Of a DNA stretch of 44,900 bases, positions 8,865-17,088 are shown piece after piece. Source of the DNA: Roseomonas acroporae (GTDB taxonomy: Bacteria > Pseudomonadota > Alphaproteobacteria > Acetobacterales > Acetobacteraceae); contig NZ_JALPRX010000010.1 in NCBI RefSeq assembly GCF_023223525.1, forward strand, positions 1-44,900. The letters run 5' to 3'. Position 1 is the stretch's first letter. The number at the start of each line of letters is the position of its first letter. A program made the translations under genes and the position numbers. The notes beneath the pieces were generated by a model that saw nothing but the letters and a program-made list of their open reading frames with translations, had not been told where the DNA came from and searched no databases.

Positions 8865-10349
8865 ATGCTCGATGTCAGCTTCCTCGATCCCGCCCTGCCG
8901 CGCGCCGGCGCGCTGGTGCTGCCGGCGGCCGAGGACGCGGCGCCTTCCGAGTTGCACCGCGCCCTGGACGAGGCGAGCGGCGGCGCGGTGACGCGCGCCC
9001 TCCAGGCCGCCGGCTTCAGGGGGCGCAAGGGGCAGAGCGCCACCATCTGGGGCCCGGGCCTGCGCGAGGGCAGCCTGACCAAGGTGGTCGCGATCGGCCT
9101 CGGCAAGCCGGAGGCGATCGACGCCGTCGCGGCCGGCGGCATGCTGGTGCCGCACGTGGCGCAGGAGCGCGAGGTGCTGGTCGCCGCCGAGGCGCTCACC
9201 CCCGCCCAGGCCGCCGACCTCGCCCTCGGCGCCGCGCTGCGCGCCTACCGCTTCGACCGCTACCGCACGCGCGAGAAGGATGAGGACAAGCCCAAGCTCG
9301 TCCGCCTCGGCATCGCCGTCGCCGACCGCGCCGCTGCCGATTCCGCCTGGGGCACGCGCCGCCCCGTCGCCCACGGCGTGCACCTGACCCGCGACCTCGT
9401 CTCCGAGCCGCCCAACGTGCTCAACCCGGCCGAGCTGGCCGATCGCTGCCGGGCGCTGGAGAGGCTCGGCGTCGAGGTGGAGGTGCTGGGCCCCGAGGCG
9501 ATGAAGCGCCTCGGCATGGGCGCGCTGCTCGGCGTGGCGCAGGGCTCGCTGAACGAGCCGCGCCTCGTCGTGATGCAGTGGAAGGGCGCCGGCGGCCAGG
9601 GCGGGAAGCCCGTGGCCTTCGTCGGCAAGGGCGTCACCTTCGACACGGGCGGCATCTCGATCAAGCCCGCCGCCGGCATGGAGGACATGAAGTACGACAT
9701 GGCCGGCGCCGGCACGGTGATCGGCCTGATGGCGGCGCTGGCCGGGCGGCAGGCGAAGGTGGACGCGGTCGGCCTCGTCGGGCTGGTCGAGAACATGCCC
9801 TCCGGCAACGCGCAGCGCCCGGGCGACGTGGTGACCACCATGTCCGGCCAGACCGTCGAGGTCATCAACACCGACGCCGAGGGCCGCCTCGTCCTCGCCG
9901 ACGTGATCTGGTACGGCGAGGAGCGCTTCCAGCCGCGCGCCATCGTCGACCTCGCGACGCTGACCGGCGCCATCATCATCGCGCTCGGCAACGAGCATGC
10001 CGGCCTGTTCTCCAACGACGACGCACTGGCCACCGAATTGCAGGCCGCCGGCCGCGCCACCGGCGAGACGCTGTGGCGCATGCCGCTCGGCGACGCCTAC
10101 GACAAGCAGATCCGCTCCGAGATCGCCGACATGAAGAACGTCGGCGGCCGGCCGGGCGGCAGCATCAGCGCGGCGCAGTTCATCCAGCGCTTCGTCGGCG
10201 GCAAGGCCGGCGCGCGCACCCCCTGGGCGCATCTCGACATCGCCGGCACCGCCTGGGCCACCAAGGACCACCCGACCACGCCGAAGGGCGCCACGGCCTT
10301 CGGCGTGCGCCTGCTGAACCAGTGGGTGGCCGACCATCTGGAAGGCTGA
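8865..10349 (+). CDS. pepA: Leucyl aminopeptidase, M17 family
   Basis: Dinuclear-zinc cytosolic aminopeptidase that removes N-terminal residues from peptides. The family can also bind DNA in gammaproteobacteria. The 494 residues match the family. The catalytic domain carries GKGVTFDTGGISIKP from residue 254 (metal and catalytic lysine), DMAGAG (metal aspartate) and the diagnostic NTDAEGRL at 335-342. The N-terminal 170 residues form the less conserved macro-like domain. It heads a plus-strand group with a trypsin-like protease and holC; pepA next to holC is a common proteobacterial arrangement. No strong Shine-Dalgarno is visible before the start. Confidence 0.96.
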   Translation: MLDVSFLDPALPRAGALVLPAAEDAAPSELHRALDEASGGAVTRALQAAGFRGRKGQSATIWGPGLREGSLTKVVAIGLGKPEAIDAVAAGGMLVPHVAQEREVLVAAEALTPAQAADLALGAALRAYRFDRYRTREKDEDKPKLVRLGIAVADRAAADSAWGTRRPVAHGVHLTRDLVSEPPNVLNPAELADRCRALERLGVEVEVLGPEAMKRLGMGALLGVAQGSLNEPRLVVMQWKGAGGQGGKPVAFVGKGVTFDTGGISIKPAAGMEDMKYDMAGAGTVIGLMAALAGRQAKVDAVGLVGLVENMPSGNAQRPGDVVTTMSGQTVEVINTDAEGRLVLADVIWYGEERFQPRAIVDLATLTGAIIIALGNEHAGLFSNDDALATELQAAGRATGETLWRMPLGDAYDKQIRSEIADMKNVGGRPGGSISAAQFIQRFVGGKAGARTPWAHLDIAGTAWATKDHPTTPKGATAFGVRLLNQWVADHLEG

Positions 10350-10500
10350 GCCGCCGGTCCGCCGGTCGGCGCGGGCGCGGCGCCGGCCGGCGCCCCGCCG
10401 CGCCGACCGGCCCGCCATCCGGCCGGCGCTGCGCCTCGCCGGGCCCGTCCTGGCTGCCCCCGCCCTGGCTGTCCTCGCCCTGGTCGTCCTCGCCCTGGTC

Positions 10501-11277
10501 GTGCCCGCCCTGGCCGCTCCGGTCCCCGCCCCGGCCGCGCCGCCCGATGCGGCCGCGCTGCCCGGGCTCGGCGCGACCGAGGCCCGCCGCCCGGTGGATT
10601 CCACCGCGGCCCCCTGGCGGTCGCTGGCGCGGGTGCAGACCGGCCTCGGCGGCCGCTGCACCGGCGTGCTGCTGGCGCCGCGCCTGGTGCTGACCGCCGC
10701 GCACTGCCTGGTCGGCCGGACGACGCGGCGGCTGGTGCGGCCGGGCTCCGTCAACGTGCTGCTCGGCTATGCGCGCGGCGACTGGACGGCGCATGCCCGC
10801 GCGCGCGCCTTCGCCGTCTCGTCGCGCTTCGATCCGGAGGCCGGCGGCCCGCCGGCGGCGGACTGGGCGCTGCTGACGCTCGAATCGCCGCTCGGCGGCG
10901 AGGCGCTGGCGCTCCGCCCCGCCGCCTCGCCCGCTCCCGGCACCGCCGCCGCGCTGGGCGGCTACGAGCAGGACCGCAACGAGGTGCTGCTGGCCGATTC
11001 CGGCTGCCGCGTGCTCGGCCCGGTGCGCGGCGCGTCGCCGGGCGACACCATGCTGCGCCACGACTGCGCCGCGACGCGGGGCAGCAGCGGCGCGCCGCTG
11101 CTGGTGCGCGAGGACGGCGCCTGGCGCGTCGCCGGGTTGCAGGTGCGGGCCATGGCCGGCGGAGCGGGCGGGCTGGCGATCCCGGCAGACGCCATTCCCG
11201 GCCTCTCCTTGGGCCTTCCCGGGGGCCTTCCTGGGGGCCTCCCCCCGGCACCGCCGCCGGGCGGGCCGGGGCGCTGA
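10501..11277 (+). CDS. Exported trypsin-like (S1) serine protease, 5' end uncertain
   Basis: Chymotrypsin-fold protease. Counting from the GTG at 10501 gives 258 residues, with the catalytic triad visible: H68 in LTAAHC, D121 in ADWALLTLE and S196 in RGSSGAPLL. Cysteines C53/C69 and C169/C189 could form disulfides, consistent with export. The GTG is the first canonical start after an in-frame stop at 10315, yet the same frame upstream (about 10417-10503) encodes an obvious hydrophobic signal-peptide core made of 5-residue repeats (LAVLA/LVVLA/LVVPA). The true start may therefore be a rare codon such as CTG 10429 or ATC 10417, or the 5' end may be damaged. The C-terminus is a Gly/Leu/Pro repeat tail. 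It ends 4 bp before holC. Confidence 0.8.
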   Translation: MPALAAPVPAPAAPPDAAALPGLGATEARRPVDSTAAPWRSLARVQTGLGGRCTGVLLAPRLVLTAAHCLVGRTTRRLVRPGSVNVLLGYARGDWTAHARARAFAVSSRFDPEAGGPPAADWALLTLESPLGGEALALRPAASPAPGTAAALGGYEQDRNEVLLADSGCRVLGPVRGASPGDTMLRHDCAATRGSSGAPLLVREDGAWRVAGLQVRAMAGGAGGLAIPADAIPGLSLGLPGGLPGGLPPAPPPGGPGR

Positions 11278-11281
11278 CGCC

Positions 11282-11728
11282 ATGGCCGAGATCGGCTTCT
11301 ACCACCTGACCCGCACGCCGCTGGAGCGGGCCCTGCCGCGCCTGCTCGGTCGGGTGCTCGACACGGGCGGCCGGGCGGTGGTGCTGTGCGGCTCGCCCGA
11401 GCGGGTCAAGGCGCTGGATGCCTCGCTGTGGCTCTCCACCGACCCCGACTGGCTGCCGCACGGCAGCCGTGCCATGGGCCACGCCGCGATGCAGCCGATC
11501 TGGCTGACCGACACGGACGAGAACCCGAACGGCGCCGGCTTCCTGTTCCTGGTGGACGGGGCGGAGAGCGCGGGGCTCGATGCCTATGGCCGCGTGCTGG
11601 ACCTGTTCGACGGCGGCGACGAGCAGGCGGTGGCGGCGGCGCGGCGCCGCTGGCAGGCCGGCAAGGCGGCGGGGCACAGCCTGACCTACTGGCAGCAGGG
11701 GCCGCGGGGATGGGAGAAGAAGGCGTAG
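11282..11728 (+). CDS. holC: DNA polymerase III subunit chi
   Basis: Clamp-loader accessory subunit that links the replicase to single-strand-binding protein. The 148 residues match HolC. The N-terminal MAEIGFYHLTRTPLERALPR and the central ALDASLWLSTDPDWLPHG with QPIWLTD are recognisable chi-family segments. The C-terminal SLTYWQQGPRGWEKKA is the usual alphaproteobacterial ending. It follows the protease by 4 bp and pepA by about 0.9 kb, so it is likely in the same transcription unit. A hairpin element (11735-11775) follows the stop by 6 bp and could end transcription. Confidence 0.93.
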   Translation: MAEIGFYHLTRTPLERALPRLLGRVLDTGGRAVVLCGSPERVKALDASLWLSTDPDWLPHGSRAMGHAAMQPIWLTDTDENPNGAGFLFLVDGAESAGLDAYGRVLDLFDGGDEQAVAAARRRWQAGKAAGHSLTYWQQGPRGWEKKA

Positions 11729-11734
11729 GCGCCT

Positions 11735-11825
11735 GGAGCCGTTCCGGCCTGACCGCATCAGGCCGGCGCGGCTCCCGCCTTCGATCCGGCGCATTTTCCG
11801 GGCCGCCGAGCGAATACGCTCCCGG
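11735..11825. repeat. Composite hairpin repeat, copy 1
   Basis: Inverted repeat with 18-nt arms (11735-11752 and 11758-11775, two mismatches) around the 5-nt loop CCGCA, sharing the core TTCCGGCCTGA with the copy at 29691. It is followed by the conserved GCATTTTCCG and a second short GC-rich hairpin. It lies between convergent holC and the amidohydrolase and could act as a bidirectional terminator, although no T-tract is present here. Confidence 0.75.
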
Positions 11826-11848
11826 ACCCGCCCCGGACCTTCCCGGGC

Positions 11849-12718
11849 CTACGCGAAGCCGTAGAGCCGGGCCGGGTTCTCCACCAGGACCTGACGCCGC
11901 AGCGCCTCGGTCGGCGCCCATTCGCCGAGCCGGTCGAGCAGCTCGCCGTCATCGGGCATCGGCGTGTCTCCGTACAGGTTGGGGTGCGGCCAGTCCGTGC
12001 CCCAGACGCAGCGCTCCGGTGCCGCCGCCAGCAGCGCCCGCGCCATGGGGGCGACGTCGGTGTAGGGGTGGCCCTGCGAGGAGGAGCGGTAGCCGGAGAG
12101 CTTCACCCACGCCCTGCCGCTCTCCAGCAGCCCGAGCAGGGCGCGGAATTCCGGGCTCGCCACGCCGCGGCTGCTCTGCACCCCGCCCATGTGGTCCAGC
12201 ACGACGGGCACCGGCAGCCGCTGCAGCGCCGGCGCCAGCCCGATGAGCTGCTCCCCTCGCGCGTAGATCTGGATGTGCCAGCCGAGCGGTGCCAGCCGGC
12301 GCGCCAGGGCGTCGAGCTGCGCGAGCGGCGTGCCGTTGCCGCTGACGGCGTTGAAGCGCACGCCGACCGCGCCGCGCCCGGCCATGTCGCGCAGCGCGGC
12401 GTCGTCGATGCCCTCGTCGATCACCACGATGGCGCGGCTGTCGGCGCGGCCGAGCAGGTCGAGCGAGTCGAGCGTGCAGCGGTTGTCGGTGCCGAAGACG
12501 CTGGGCTGCACCACGACGTGGCGATCGAGGCCGAGGATCTCCGCCATGCGCCGGTACTGCGGCACCAGCGCCTCGGGCGGGGTGTAGGAGCGGCCGGCGT
12601 CGAGCGGATAACGGTCGTAGGGGCCGTTGATGTGGAAATGGCAGTCGGTGCTGCCGGGCGGGGCGCGCCAGCCGGGCGTGGAGGGGAGGTCGCGGGGCGG
12701 CAGGCAGGGTCTGGTCAT
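11849..12718 (-). CDS. Amidohydrolase (TIM-barrel metal-dependent hydrolase, PDC-hydrolase-like)
   Basis: Amidohydrolase_2-family enzyme resembling 2-pyrone-4,6-dicarboxylate lactonase (LigI) and related lactonases. The start at 12718 (MTRPCLPPRD) is preceded by GGAGAAG as ribosome-binding site and gives 289 residues. The metal-site D-C-H-F-H motif is at 25-29, followed by NGPYDRYPLD, typical of this subgroup. The C-terminal VWGTDWPHPN contains the catalytic aspartate (D242). The active site would hydrolyse a lactone or related carboxylate in the cytoplasm, but no neighbouring aromatic-degradation genes support a definite substrate. A longer upstream start 33 bp away is possible but lacks the ribosome-binding site. 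Confidence 0.88.
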   Translation of the reverse strand: MTRPCLPPRDLPSTPGWRAPPGSTDCHFHINGPYDRYPLDAGRSYTPPEALVPQYRRMAEILGLDRHVVVQPSVFGTDNRCTLDSLDLLGRADSRAIVVIDEGIDDAALRDMAGRGAVGVRFNAVSGNGTPLAQLDALARRLAPLGWHIQIYARGEQLIGLAPALQRLPVPVVLDHMGGVQSSRGVASPEFRALLGLLESGRAWVKLSGYRSSSQGHPYTDVAPMARALLAAAPERCVWGTDWPHPNLYGDTPMPDDGELLDRLGEWAPTEALRRQVLVENPARLYGFA

Positions 12719-12930
12719 GGCGGCTTCTCCGTCACGGCGGGCCGGCGGCACCGCGACGACGGATCGGTCCGGACGCGCGCGCCGCAGCCTGGGCCCGACC
12801 CGTCCGGTTCCGCCGCGTGGGGCTGCACCCCCCCCCAGCGCCGGCGGGGTCGCGCCGCGCGGGGTCCTCGCCCCGCCGGAAACGCCCCGTCATCGTTCGG
12901 GGAGGATGGTTTCGCCCCGATGGCAGGCTG

Positions 12931-13146
12931 TCAATCGCGCGGGGCCTGCCGCGCGCCGGCCGCGAAGGGTGTTTCCGGCGCCAGCCCGTGGCCGGCCGGA
13001 CGGGACATGTCGGCGTGGCGCCGCGCCGGGGCGCCGCGCCTCGGGCTGTCCGCCGCATCGGCGACGCGCCGGGCGCGCAGATCGCGGCGATGGGCTGCCA
13101 TCAGCGCGACCAGGGTCGCGGTACCCACCGAGTGAAGCCTCTCCAT
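12931..13146 (-). CDS. Small hypothetical protein behind a Fur-box-like site
   Basis: Possible 71-residue protein beginning MERLHSVGTATLVALMAAHR, with AGGAG seven bases before the ATG. The N-terminus is amphipathic or mildly hydrophobic and is followed by an Arg/Ala-rich tail with no recognised domain. The main argument for reality is position: a good Shine-Dalgarno and an AT-rich promoter-like region with a Fur-box-like palindrome about 55 bp upstream. The C-terminal half is composition-driven and could be non-coding. If transcribed, the same transcript could continue into the amidohydrolase gene, whose start is about 210 bp downstream. Confidence 0.4.
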   Translation of the reverse strand: MERLHSVGTATLVALMAAHRRDLRARRVADAADSPRRGAPARRHADMSRPAGHGLAPETPFAAGARQAPRD

Positions 13147-13199
13147 GCGCTCGCTCCTGCCCTCGCCATCGGCCTGTGGCGGATCGGAGCTTATTAGAT

Positions 13200-13218
13200 A
13201 TTGCGAATCATTTGCAAC
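13200..13218 (-). promoter_or_regulatory. Fur-box-like operator
   Basis: The palindrome TTGCGAAT-C-ATTTGCAA (13201-13217) is an 8-1-8 inverted repeat with one mismatch. It contains the 7-1-7 layout of Fur boxes (TGATAATnATTATCA type), with the G/C substitutions often seen in proteobacteria. It sits in one of the few AT-rich patches of the window, next to TAATAA that could be a -10 for the minus strand. This suggests iron-dependent repression of the small ORF downstream. Confidence 0.6.
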
Positions 13219-13229
13219 TGAAGCGTCGT

Positions 13230-13649
13230 TCAACGTGGCGGTGGCGGCGACGGGGGCGGGATCGCAAGGCAGTCGTCGCCGCGTCGGCTGAAGCCGACCA
13301 CGCGGTCGCCGCGCAGCTCGAAGGTCAGGTCGCAGCTGGCGACACGCGGCGGGAAGCCGCCCCAGCCCCAGCCCCAACCCGGCCCGAAGCCACGGCCGTA
13401 GAAGCCGACGGTGGAGAAGCCCGGATCGCCGGGGATGAAGCGGCGCCGCTCGTACTGCAGGAAGCGCCGGCCGTCGGCCTCGTGGACTCGGCTCGGCACG
13501 CCGTAGGCCGCCACCAGGTCGCCTTCGCGCTGGCCGATCCAGGAAGCGGCCTGGCGATCGAATTCCTGCGAGGTGGCGCAGGCGGCCAGCGCCAGCGGTG
13601 CGAGGAGGAGGAGGCACCGCAGCGCGCGGGCCGGCGAGGGAGTTGGCAT
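13230..13649 (-). CDS. Outer-membrane assembly-type small lipoprotein, hypothetical
   Basis: Lipoprotein of 139 residues from the start at 13649. A signal peptide (MPTPSPARALRCLLLLAPLA) ends in the lipobox LAAC with the lipidated cysteine at 24. After it, QREGDLVAAYGVPSRVHEADGRRFLQYE resembles small SmpA/OmlA (BamE)-like or DUF-type lipoproteins, in which a short ligand-binding domain checks envelope components. A Gly/Trp/Phe-rich segment (FYGRGFGPGWGWGWGG) follows, then a cysteine pair with DLTFELRGDRVVGF, and a Pro-rich tail. An upstream in-frame ATG at 13718 would place 23 residues before the signal peptide and is unlikely. Function is unknown. Confidence 0.75.
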   Translation of the reverse strand: MPTPSPARALRCLLLLAPLALAACATSQEFDRQAASWIGQREGDLVAAYGVPSRVHEADGRRFLQYERRRFIPGDPGFSTVGFYGRGFGPGWGWGWGGFPPRVASCDLTFELRGDRVVGFSRRGDDCLAIPPPSPPPPR

Positions 13650-13862
13650 GCCGATCGAGATGGCATGCGCCTCGTGAGGCCGCAATGGGGGCGGCCGGGA
13701 GGGGGTGCGCCGGGGCAAGGCGCTTCCGCGCGGCCGGTCGGCCGCCGCCGCGTCAGGATGGCTTGGTGGGCGGGAACGACCGGTTCCGCAGGGCGGCGCG
13801 GCCGGCCGCGTCCCGCGGGTCGGTTCCGGGATGCGTTCCGGGAACTTCCCCCGGGGAATCGC

Positions 13863-14756
13863 TCAGCGGCGGCTGCCGGCCTGCGACACGACGCTGACGC
13901 CGGTGTTGCGGAGCAGCAGCGGCGGGGCCTCGGCGACCTCCTCGAAGCGGGTCGCGTAGCGGCCGCGCGCCATCACCACCGGCGTCGCGGCGTGGGCCGA
14001 GGCCAGCGACATCCCGCCCGCGGCGGGGGTGTTGGCCAGCAGCACGCCGTTGTCGGGGCGGTTGTAGATGAAGCCGTTGGTCGGATAGACGCGGCCGAAA
14101 TCGTCGCGGTTGCCGATCTGGACGCGCACCGCGGTCCAGTCGTTGCGCTCGGAGACGTCCACCACGCTGACGCCGCGCGAGATGGCGCCGCGGCTGGTCC
14201 AGTTGGCATGGTCGAGCAGGATCTCGCGCGGCCCGACCACCCGCTCCACCACGCCGACATGGCCGAGGCGCATGCCGCCCGAGGAACGGAAGGAAAGCAC
14301 CGAGCCCGGCTCCGGTCGCTGGCCGCGCGCGTAGGTGCCGGCCGCGTTGCCCCACCAGGCGTGGGCGTTGCCGCTGATCGCCATGCCGGTGATCTGGCGG
14401 GCATAGGGCACGCAGGAGATGCCGCCGAAGCGGCTGTAGCGGCGGCCGGAATAGACGCTGCCGGCATCGTCGGCGGTGGTGGCGGTGCTGGCGAGCGCCG
14501 TGCTGCCGAAGGCCACGTAGCGGAAGCCCGGCATGAGCCCGGCCTGACGCGACTGGCCCGCCCCCTGGCCGAGCCCCCAGTTCACCCGGCCGGCGCGCGC
14601 GGCGCTGGCCTGCGGCGTGGCGTGCCGGGCGGCGCTGGCCTGCGGCGCGCCGTGGCGCGATGCGGTGCGGTCGCTTCGGGCCTCGGCGGGCAACGACGCC
14701 ATCGCCATGCAGCCGCAGACCGTCGCCAGCATCGTCGTCCGGAGCGTAACCCGCAT
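13863..14756 (-). CDS. Exported CHAP-domain protein (putative peptidoglycan amidase/endopeptidase)
   Basis: Secreted protein of 297 residues. A signal peptide covers about residues 1-26 (cleavage after PAEA). It is followed by two tandem 10-residue repeats (HGAPQASAAR / HATPQASAAR). The CHAP domain shows the catalytic cysteine C115 in GISCVPYAR and histidine H166 in RLGHVGVVERV, with a downstream LLDHANW giving the third polar residue. CHAP enzymes cut peptidoglycan peptides, usually during growth or division. The C-terminal part, including YPTNGFIYNRP, continues the fold. It is monocistronic, with a long upstream non-coding stretch. Confidence 0.85.
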   Translation of the reverse strand: MRVTLRTTMLATVCGCMAMASLPAEARSDRTASRHGAPQASAARHATPQASAARAGRVNWGLGQGAGQSRQAGLMPGFRYVAFGSTALASTATTADDAGSVYSGRRYSRFGGISCVPYARQITGMAISGNAHAWWGNAAGTYARGQRPEPGSVLSFRSSGGMRLGHVGVVERVVGPREILLDHANWTSRGAISRGVSVVDVSERNDWTAVRVQIGNRDDFGRVYPTNGFIYNRPDNGVLLANTPAAGGMSLASAHAATPVVMARGRYATRFEEVAEAPPLLLRNTGVSVVSQAGSRR

Positions 14757-15304
14757 GCAATCCCCCGTTGCCCAACCAACACAGTCACGGGCCGGTGAAC
14801 GACCGCGCTCGCATTTCCGTTAGCCGTGGGGCCGGCGACCGGCAACGCCGTCCGGCGTTTCGGCCCGAAACGAAGCGTGATTTGCCTGGAAGTCCTTCTG
14901 AAACACGCCGAAATAGGGAGCTTATTCCTAGAGTTCGGCGAGATCGTTGGCCGGGTCACACTGTTGCGGCGCTGGAGCCACAGGTCGCGGGGGGAGGACG
15001 GGACGCGGCACAATGGCGGGATTCGGCCGTTTTCCGCGCGTTGCGGCCACCCGGAACGGCGCCGCGCGGGATCGGGACGCGCCTCGATCGGTTCGCCGGC
15101 TCCGCATCGCGGGCGTTTGGATCGCCGTCCGGTCGTGCCCGGGGGCGTGACCGGAGGCGTGCCCGGGTGCGTGCCCGGGGGGGCGGGGCGGGCGCCATGC
15201 CGGCCGGCGGCAGGGCAGGGGCCGCGCGTCCGGCGCGAGGGCGTCGCGCCGGCCCCGCAGGCGATGCCTCTGTCCGCGGAAGCCTCGGCTTCCGCGGTGC
15301 GGCG
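14757..15304. other. 548-bp intergenic region
   Basis: No convincing gene lies here. Its only distinctive part is an AT-richer patch at about 14878-14945 (containing AATAGGGAGC and TTATTCCTA), which could hold the promoter of the CHAP gene on the minus strand. The segment 15140-15185 has short GC-rich repeats. Open frames across it have no recognisable protein features. Confidence 0.5.
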
Positions 15305-15655
15305 TCAGCGGCAGGCGGTGATCATGATCTCCACGAGGTGCCGCGGGTCCGCCATGTTGGCCTGCACGCAGGCGCGGGCCGGGGCGCCGCCCGCCGGCAG
15401 CCACGCCGTCCACAGCTTGTTCATGGCGTCGCGGTCGCGGATGTCCTTCAGCCAGATCTGGGCGGAAAGCAGGCGGGTGTTGTCGGTGCCGTTCGCCTCC
15501 AGCGCGGCGTCGATCTTGTCGAGCACCTGCTTGGTCTGGCCGGACACGTCCTGCGACAGGTCGTCGGCGGTCATGCCGGCGAGGTAGACGAAATTGTGGT
15601 ACTCCACCGAGTTGGACAGGATGGCGTTGGTGTTCTGACGGTTGATCTTGCTCAT
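15305..15655 (-). CDS. RidA/YjgF/UK114-family protein
   Basis: Reactive-intermediate deaminase family member of 116 residues beginning MSKINRQNTNAILSNSVEYH, with AGGAG about ten bases before the start. The family fold is visible from VYLAGMTADD, QTKQVLDKIDAALEANG and ARACVQANMADPRHLVEIM. The arginine before ACV corresponds to the substrate-carboxylate arginine of RidA. RidA enzymes hydrolyse reactive enamines and imines made by pyridoxal-phosphate enzymes. This is one of the divergent subfamilies, so its exact substrate is open. It lies alone between the CHAP gene and an MFS exporter. Confidence 0.9.
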   Translation of the reverse strand: MSKINRQNTNAILSNSVEYHNFVYLAGMTADDLSQDVSGQTKQVLDKIDAALEANGTDNTRLLSAQIWLKDIRDRDAMNKLWTAWLPAGGAPARACVQANMADPRHLVEIMITACR

Positions 15656-15837
15656 CGCGTCGATGCTCCTCTGCGCGGTGGCGCTTCTAGAGCATTTCCC
15701 GGCCGGGCGTACATGACCCAGGCCCCGCATGAACCGGGGCGCACGCCCCGCCGCGCGACGGGCGGGGCGTTCGCCCGGTGCCGATAGGCCTGTCGCGTCC
15801 AGCCCTTCGCGTCCGGCCCGTGGGCCGGTGGCGCCGC

Positions 15838-17088
15838 TCAGGCGGTGCTCGCCGCGCGCGGCGTCTCCAGAGTCGCCGCCACCGCCGGCAGCCGGCGCAG
15901 CCGCCAGGCGAAGACCAGCAGCGCCAGCAGCGCGAAGGCGATGGTCGGCACGCGCAGCCCGAAACGCTCGCCCAGCGCCCCGAGCACGATCGCCCCGAGC
16001 GCCGGGCAGCCGCGGATGATGATGCCCCAGAGGCTGAGGATGCGGCCGCGCATGGCCGGGTCCGAGGCGCTCTGCACCAGGGTCTGGGTGCAGATGCCGT
16101 GGATCGAGCCCATCGCGCCGTAGAGTGCCGCGCAGGCGAGGCCGAGCGGGAACCAGCCCGTGGCGGCGAAGCCCGCCGTCGCCACCGCCTGCACCGCCGC
16201 CGCGCCGACCGCGAGCCGGGTCGTGCCGGCGAGGCGCCCGCGCTGCGCCACCCAGAGCCCCGCCGCCAGCGCGCCGAGCCCGATGCAGCCGGTGAGCAGC
16301 GCCAGCGACTCGGCGCCGCGGCCGAACAGCCGCTCGACGAAGGGCGGCAGGATCTCCTGCACCCCGCGCAGCAGCGTGGCCATCAGCGCGGCGTAGAGCA
16401 GCAGCGGCCCGATGCCGGGATGGCGCGCCGTGTGCCGCAGCCCCTCCGCCACCTCGCCGAGCAGCGAGCCGTGCACCGGATGGCCGCGCCGCGCCGCCGG
16501 CTCCACCCGCATCAGCGGCATGCTGGCGGCCGCCAGCAGGTGCGCGGCGGCGTTGCAGGCGATGGCCGGCACCACGCCGTAGAAGGCGATCAGCGGTCCC
16601 GCCACGGCCGGGCCGACGAAGCGCGCCACGTTGAAGCAGAGGCTGTTGCAGGCGATCGCCGCCGGCAGGTCGGCGGGCGGCACGAGCCCCGGCAGCAGGC
16701 TCTGCCGCGCCGGCTGCGAGAAGCTCTGCGCCACGCCGCCGAGCAGTTGCAGCACGATCAGCCACTCGATCCGCATCAGCCCGGAAAGGGTGAGCCCGGC
16801 GACCAGCGTGGCCTGCAGCGCCGTGGCGCCCTGGGTGGACATGGTCAGGCGCACCCGGTCCACCCGGTCCGCGATGGCGCCGGCGAAGGGGCTCGCCACC
16901 ACGGCGGGAAAGAGGTCGCTGAACGCCACCACGCCGACCCAGAAGGCGGAGCGCGTCAGCTCCCAGGCCAGCCAGGCGACGGCGATGTTGTGCATCCACA
17001 GCCCGGTCCAGGCGGTGAGCGAGGCACCGAAGAAGACGCGGGCGTTGCGATGGGAGAGGGCGCGGCCGAGCGCGCCGGGGACGGGCAA
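15838..17088 (-). CDS. MFS transporter (MFS_3, enterobactin-exporter-like)
   Basis: Major-facilitator protein of 416 residues with about 12 hydrophobic helices in the inner membrane. The start MPVPGALGRALSHRNARVFF is followed by LTAWTGLWMHNIAVAWLAWE, characteristic of the MFS_3/EntS group. The conserved loop GAIADRVDRVRL lies between helices 2 and 3. The middle contains an R-rich cytoplasmic loop. Relatives export siderophores or drugs, or are uncharacterised; no siderophore genes are nearby, so the substrate is unknown. The gene stands alone, and a 523-bp gap precedes it. Confidence 0.85.
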   Translation of the reverse strand: MPVPGALGRALSHRNARVFFGASLTAWTGLWMHNIAVAWLAWELTRSAFWVGVVAFSDLFPAVVASPFAGAIADRVDRVRLTMSTQGATALQATLVAGLTLSGLMRIEWLIVLQLLGGVAQSFSQPARQSLLPGLVPPADLPAAIACNSLCFNVARFVGPAVAGPLIAFYGVVPAIACNAAAHLLAAASMPLMRVEPAARRGHPVHGSLLGEVAEGLRHTARHPGIGPLLLYAALMATLLRGVQEILPPFVERLFGRGAESLALLTGCIGLGALAAGLWVAQRGRLAGTTRLAVGAAAVQAVATAGFAATGWFPLGLACAALYGAMGSIHGICTQTLVQSASDPAMRGRILSLWGIIIRGCPALGAIVLGALGERFGLRVPTIAFALLALLVFAWRLRRLPAVAATLETPRAASTA

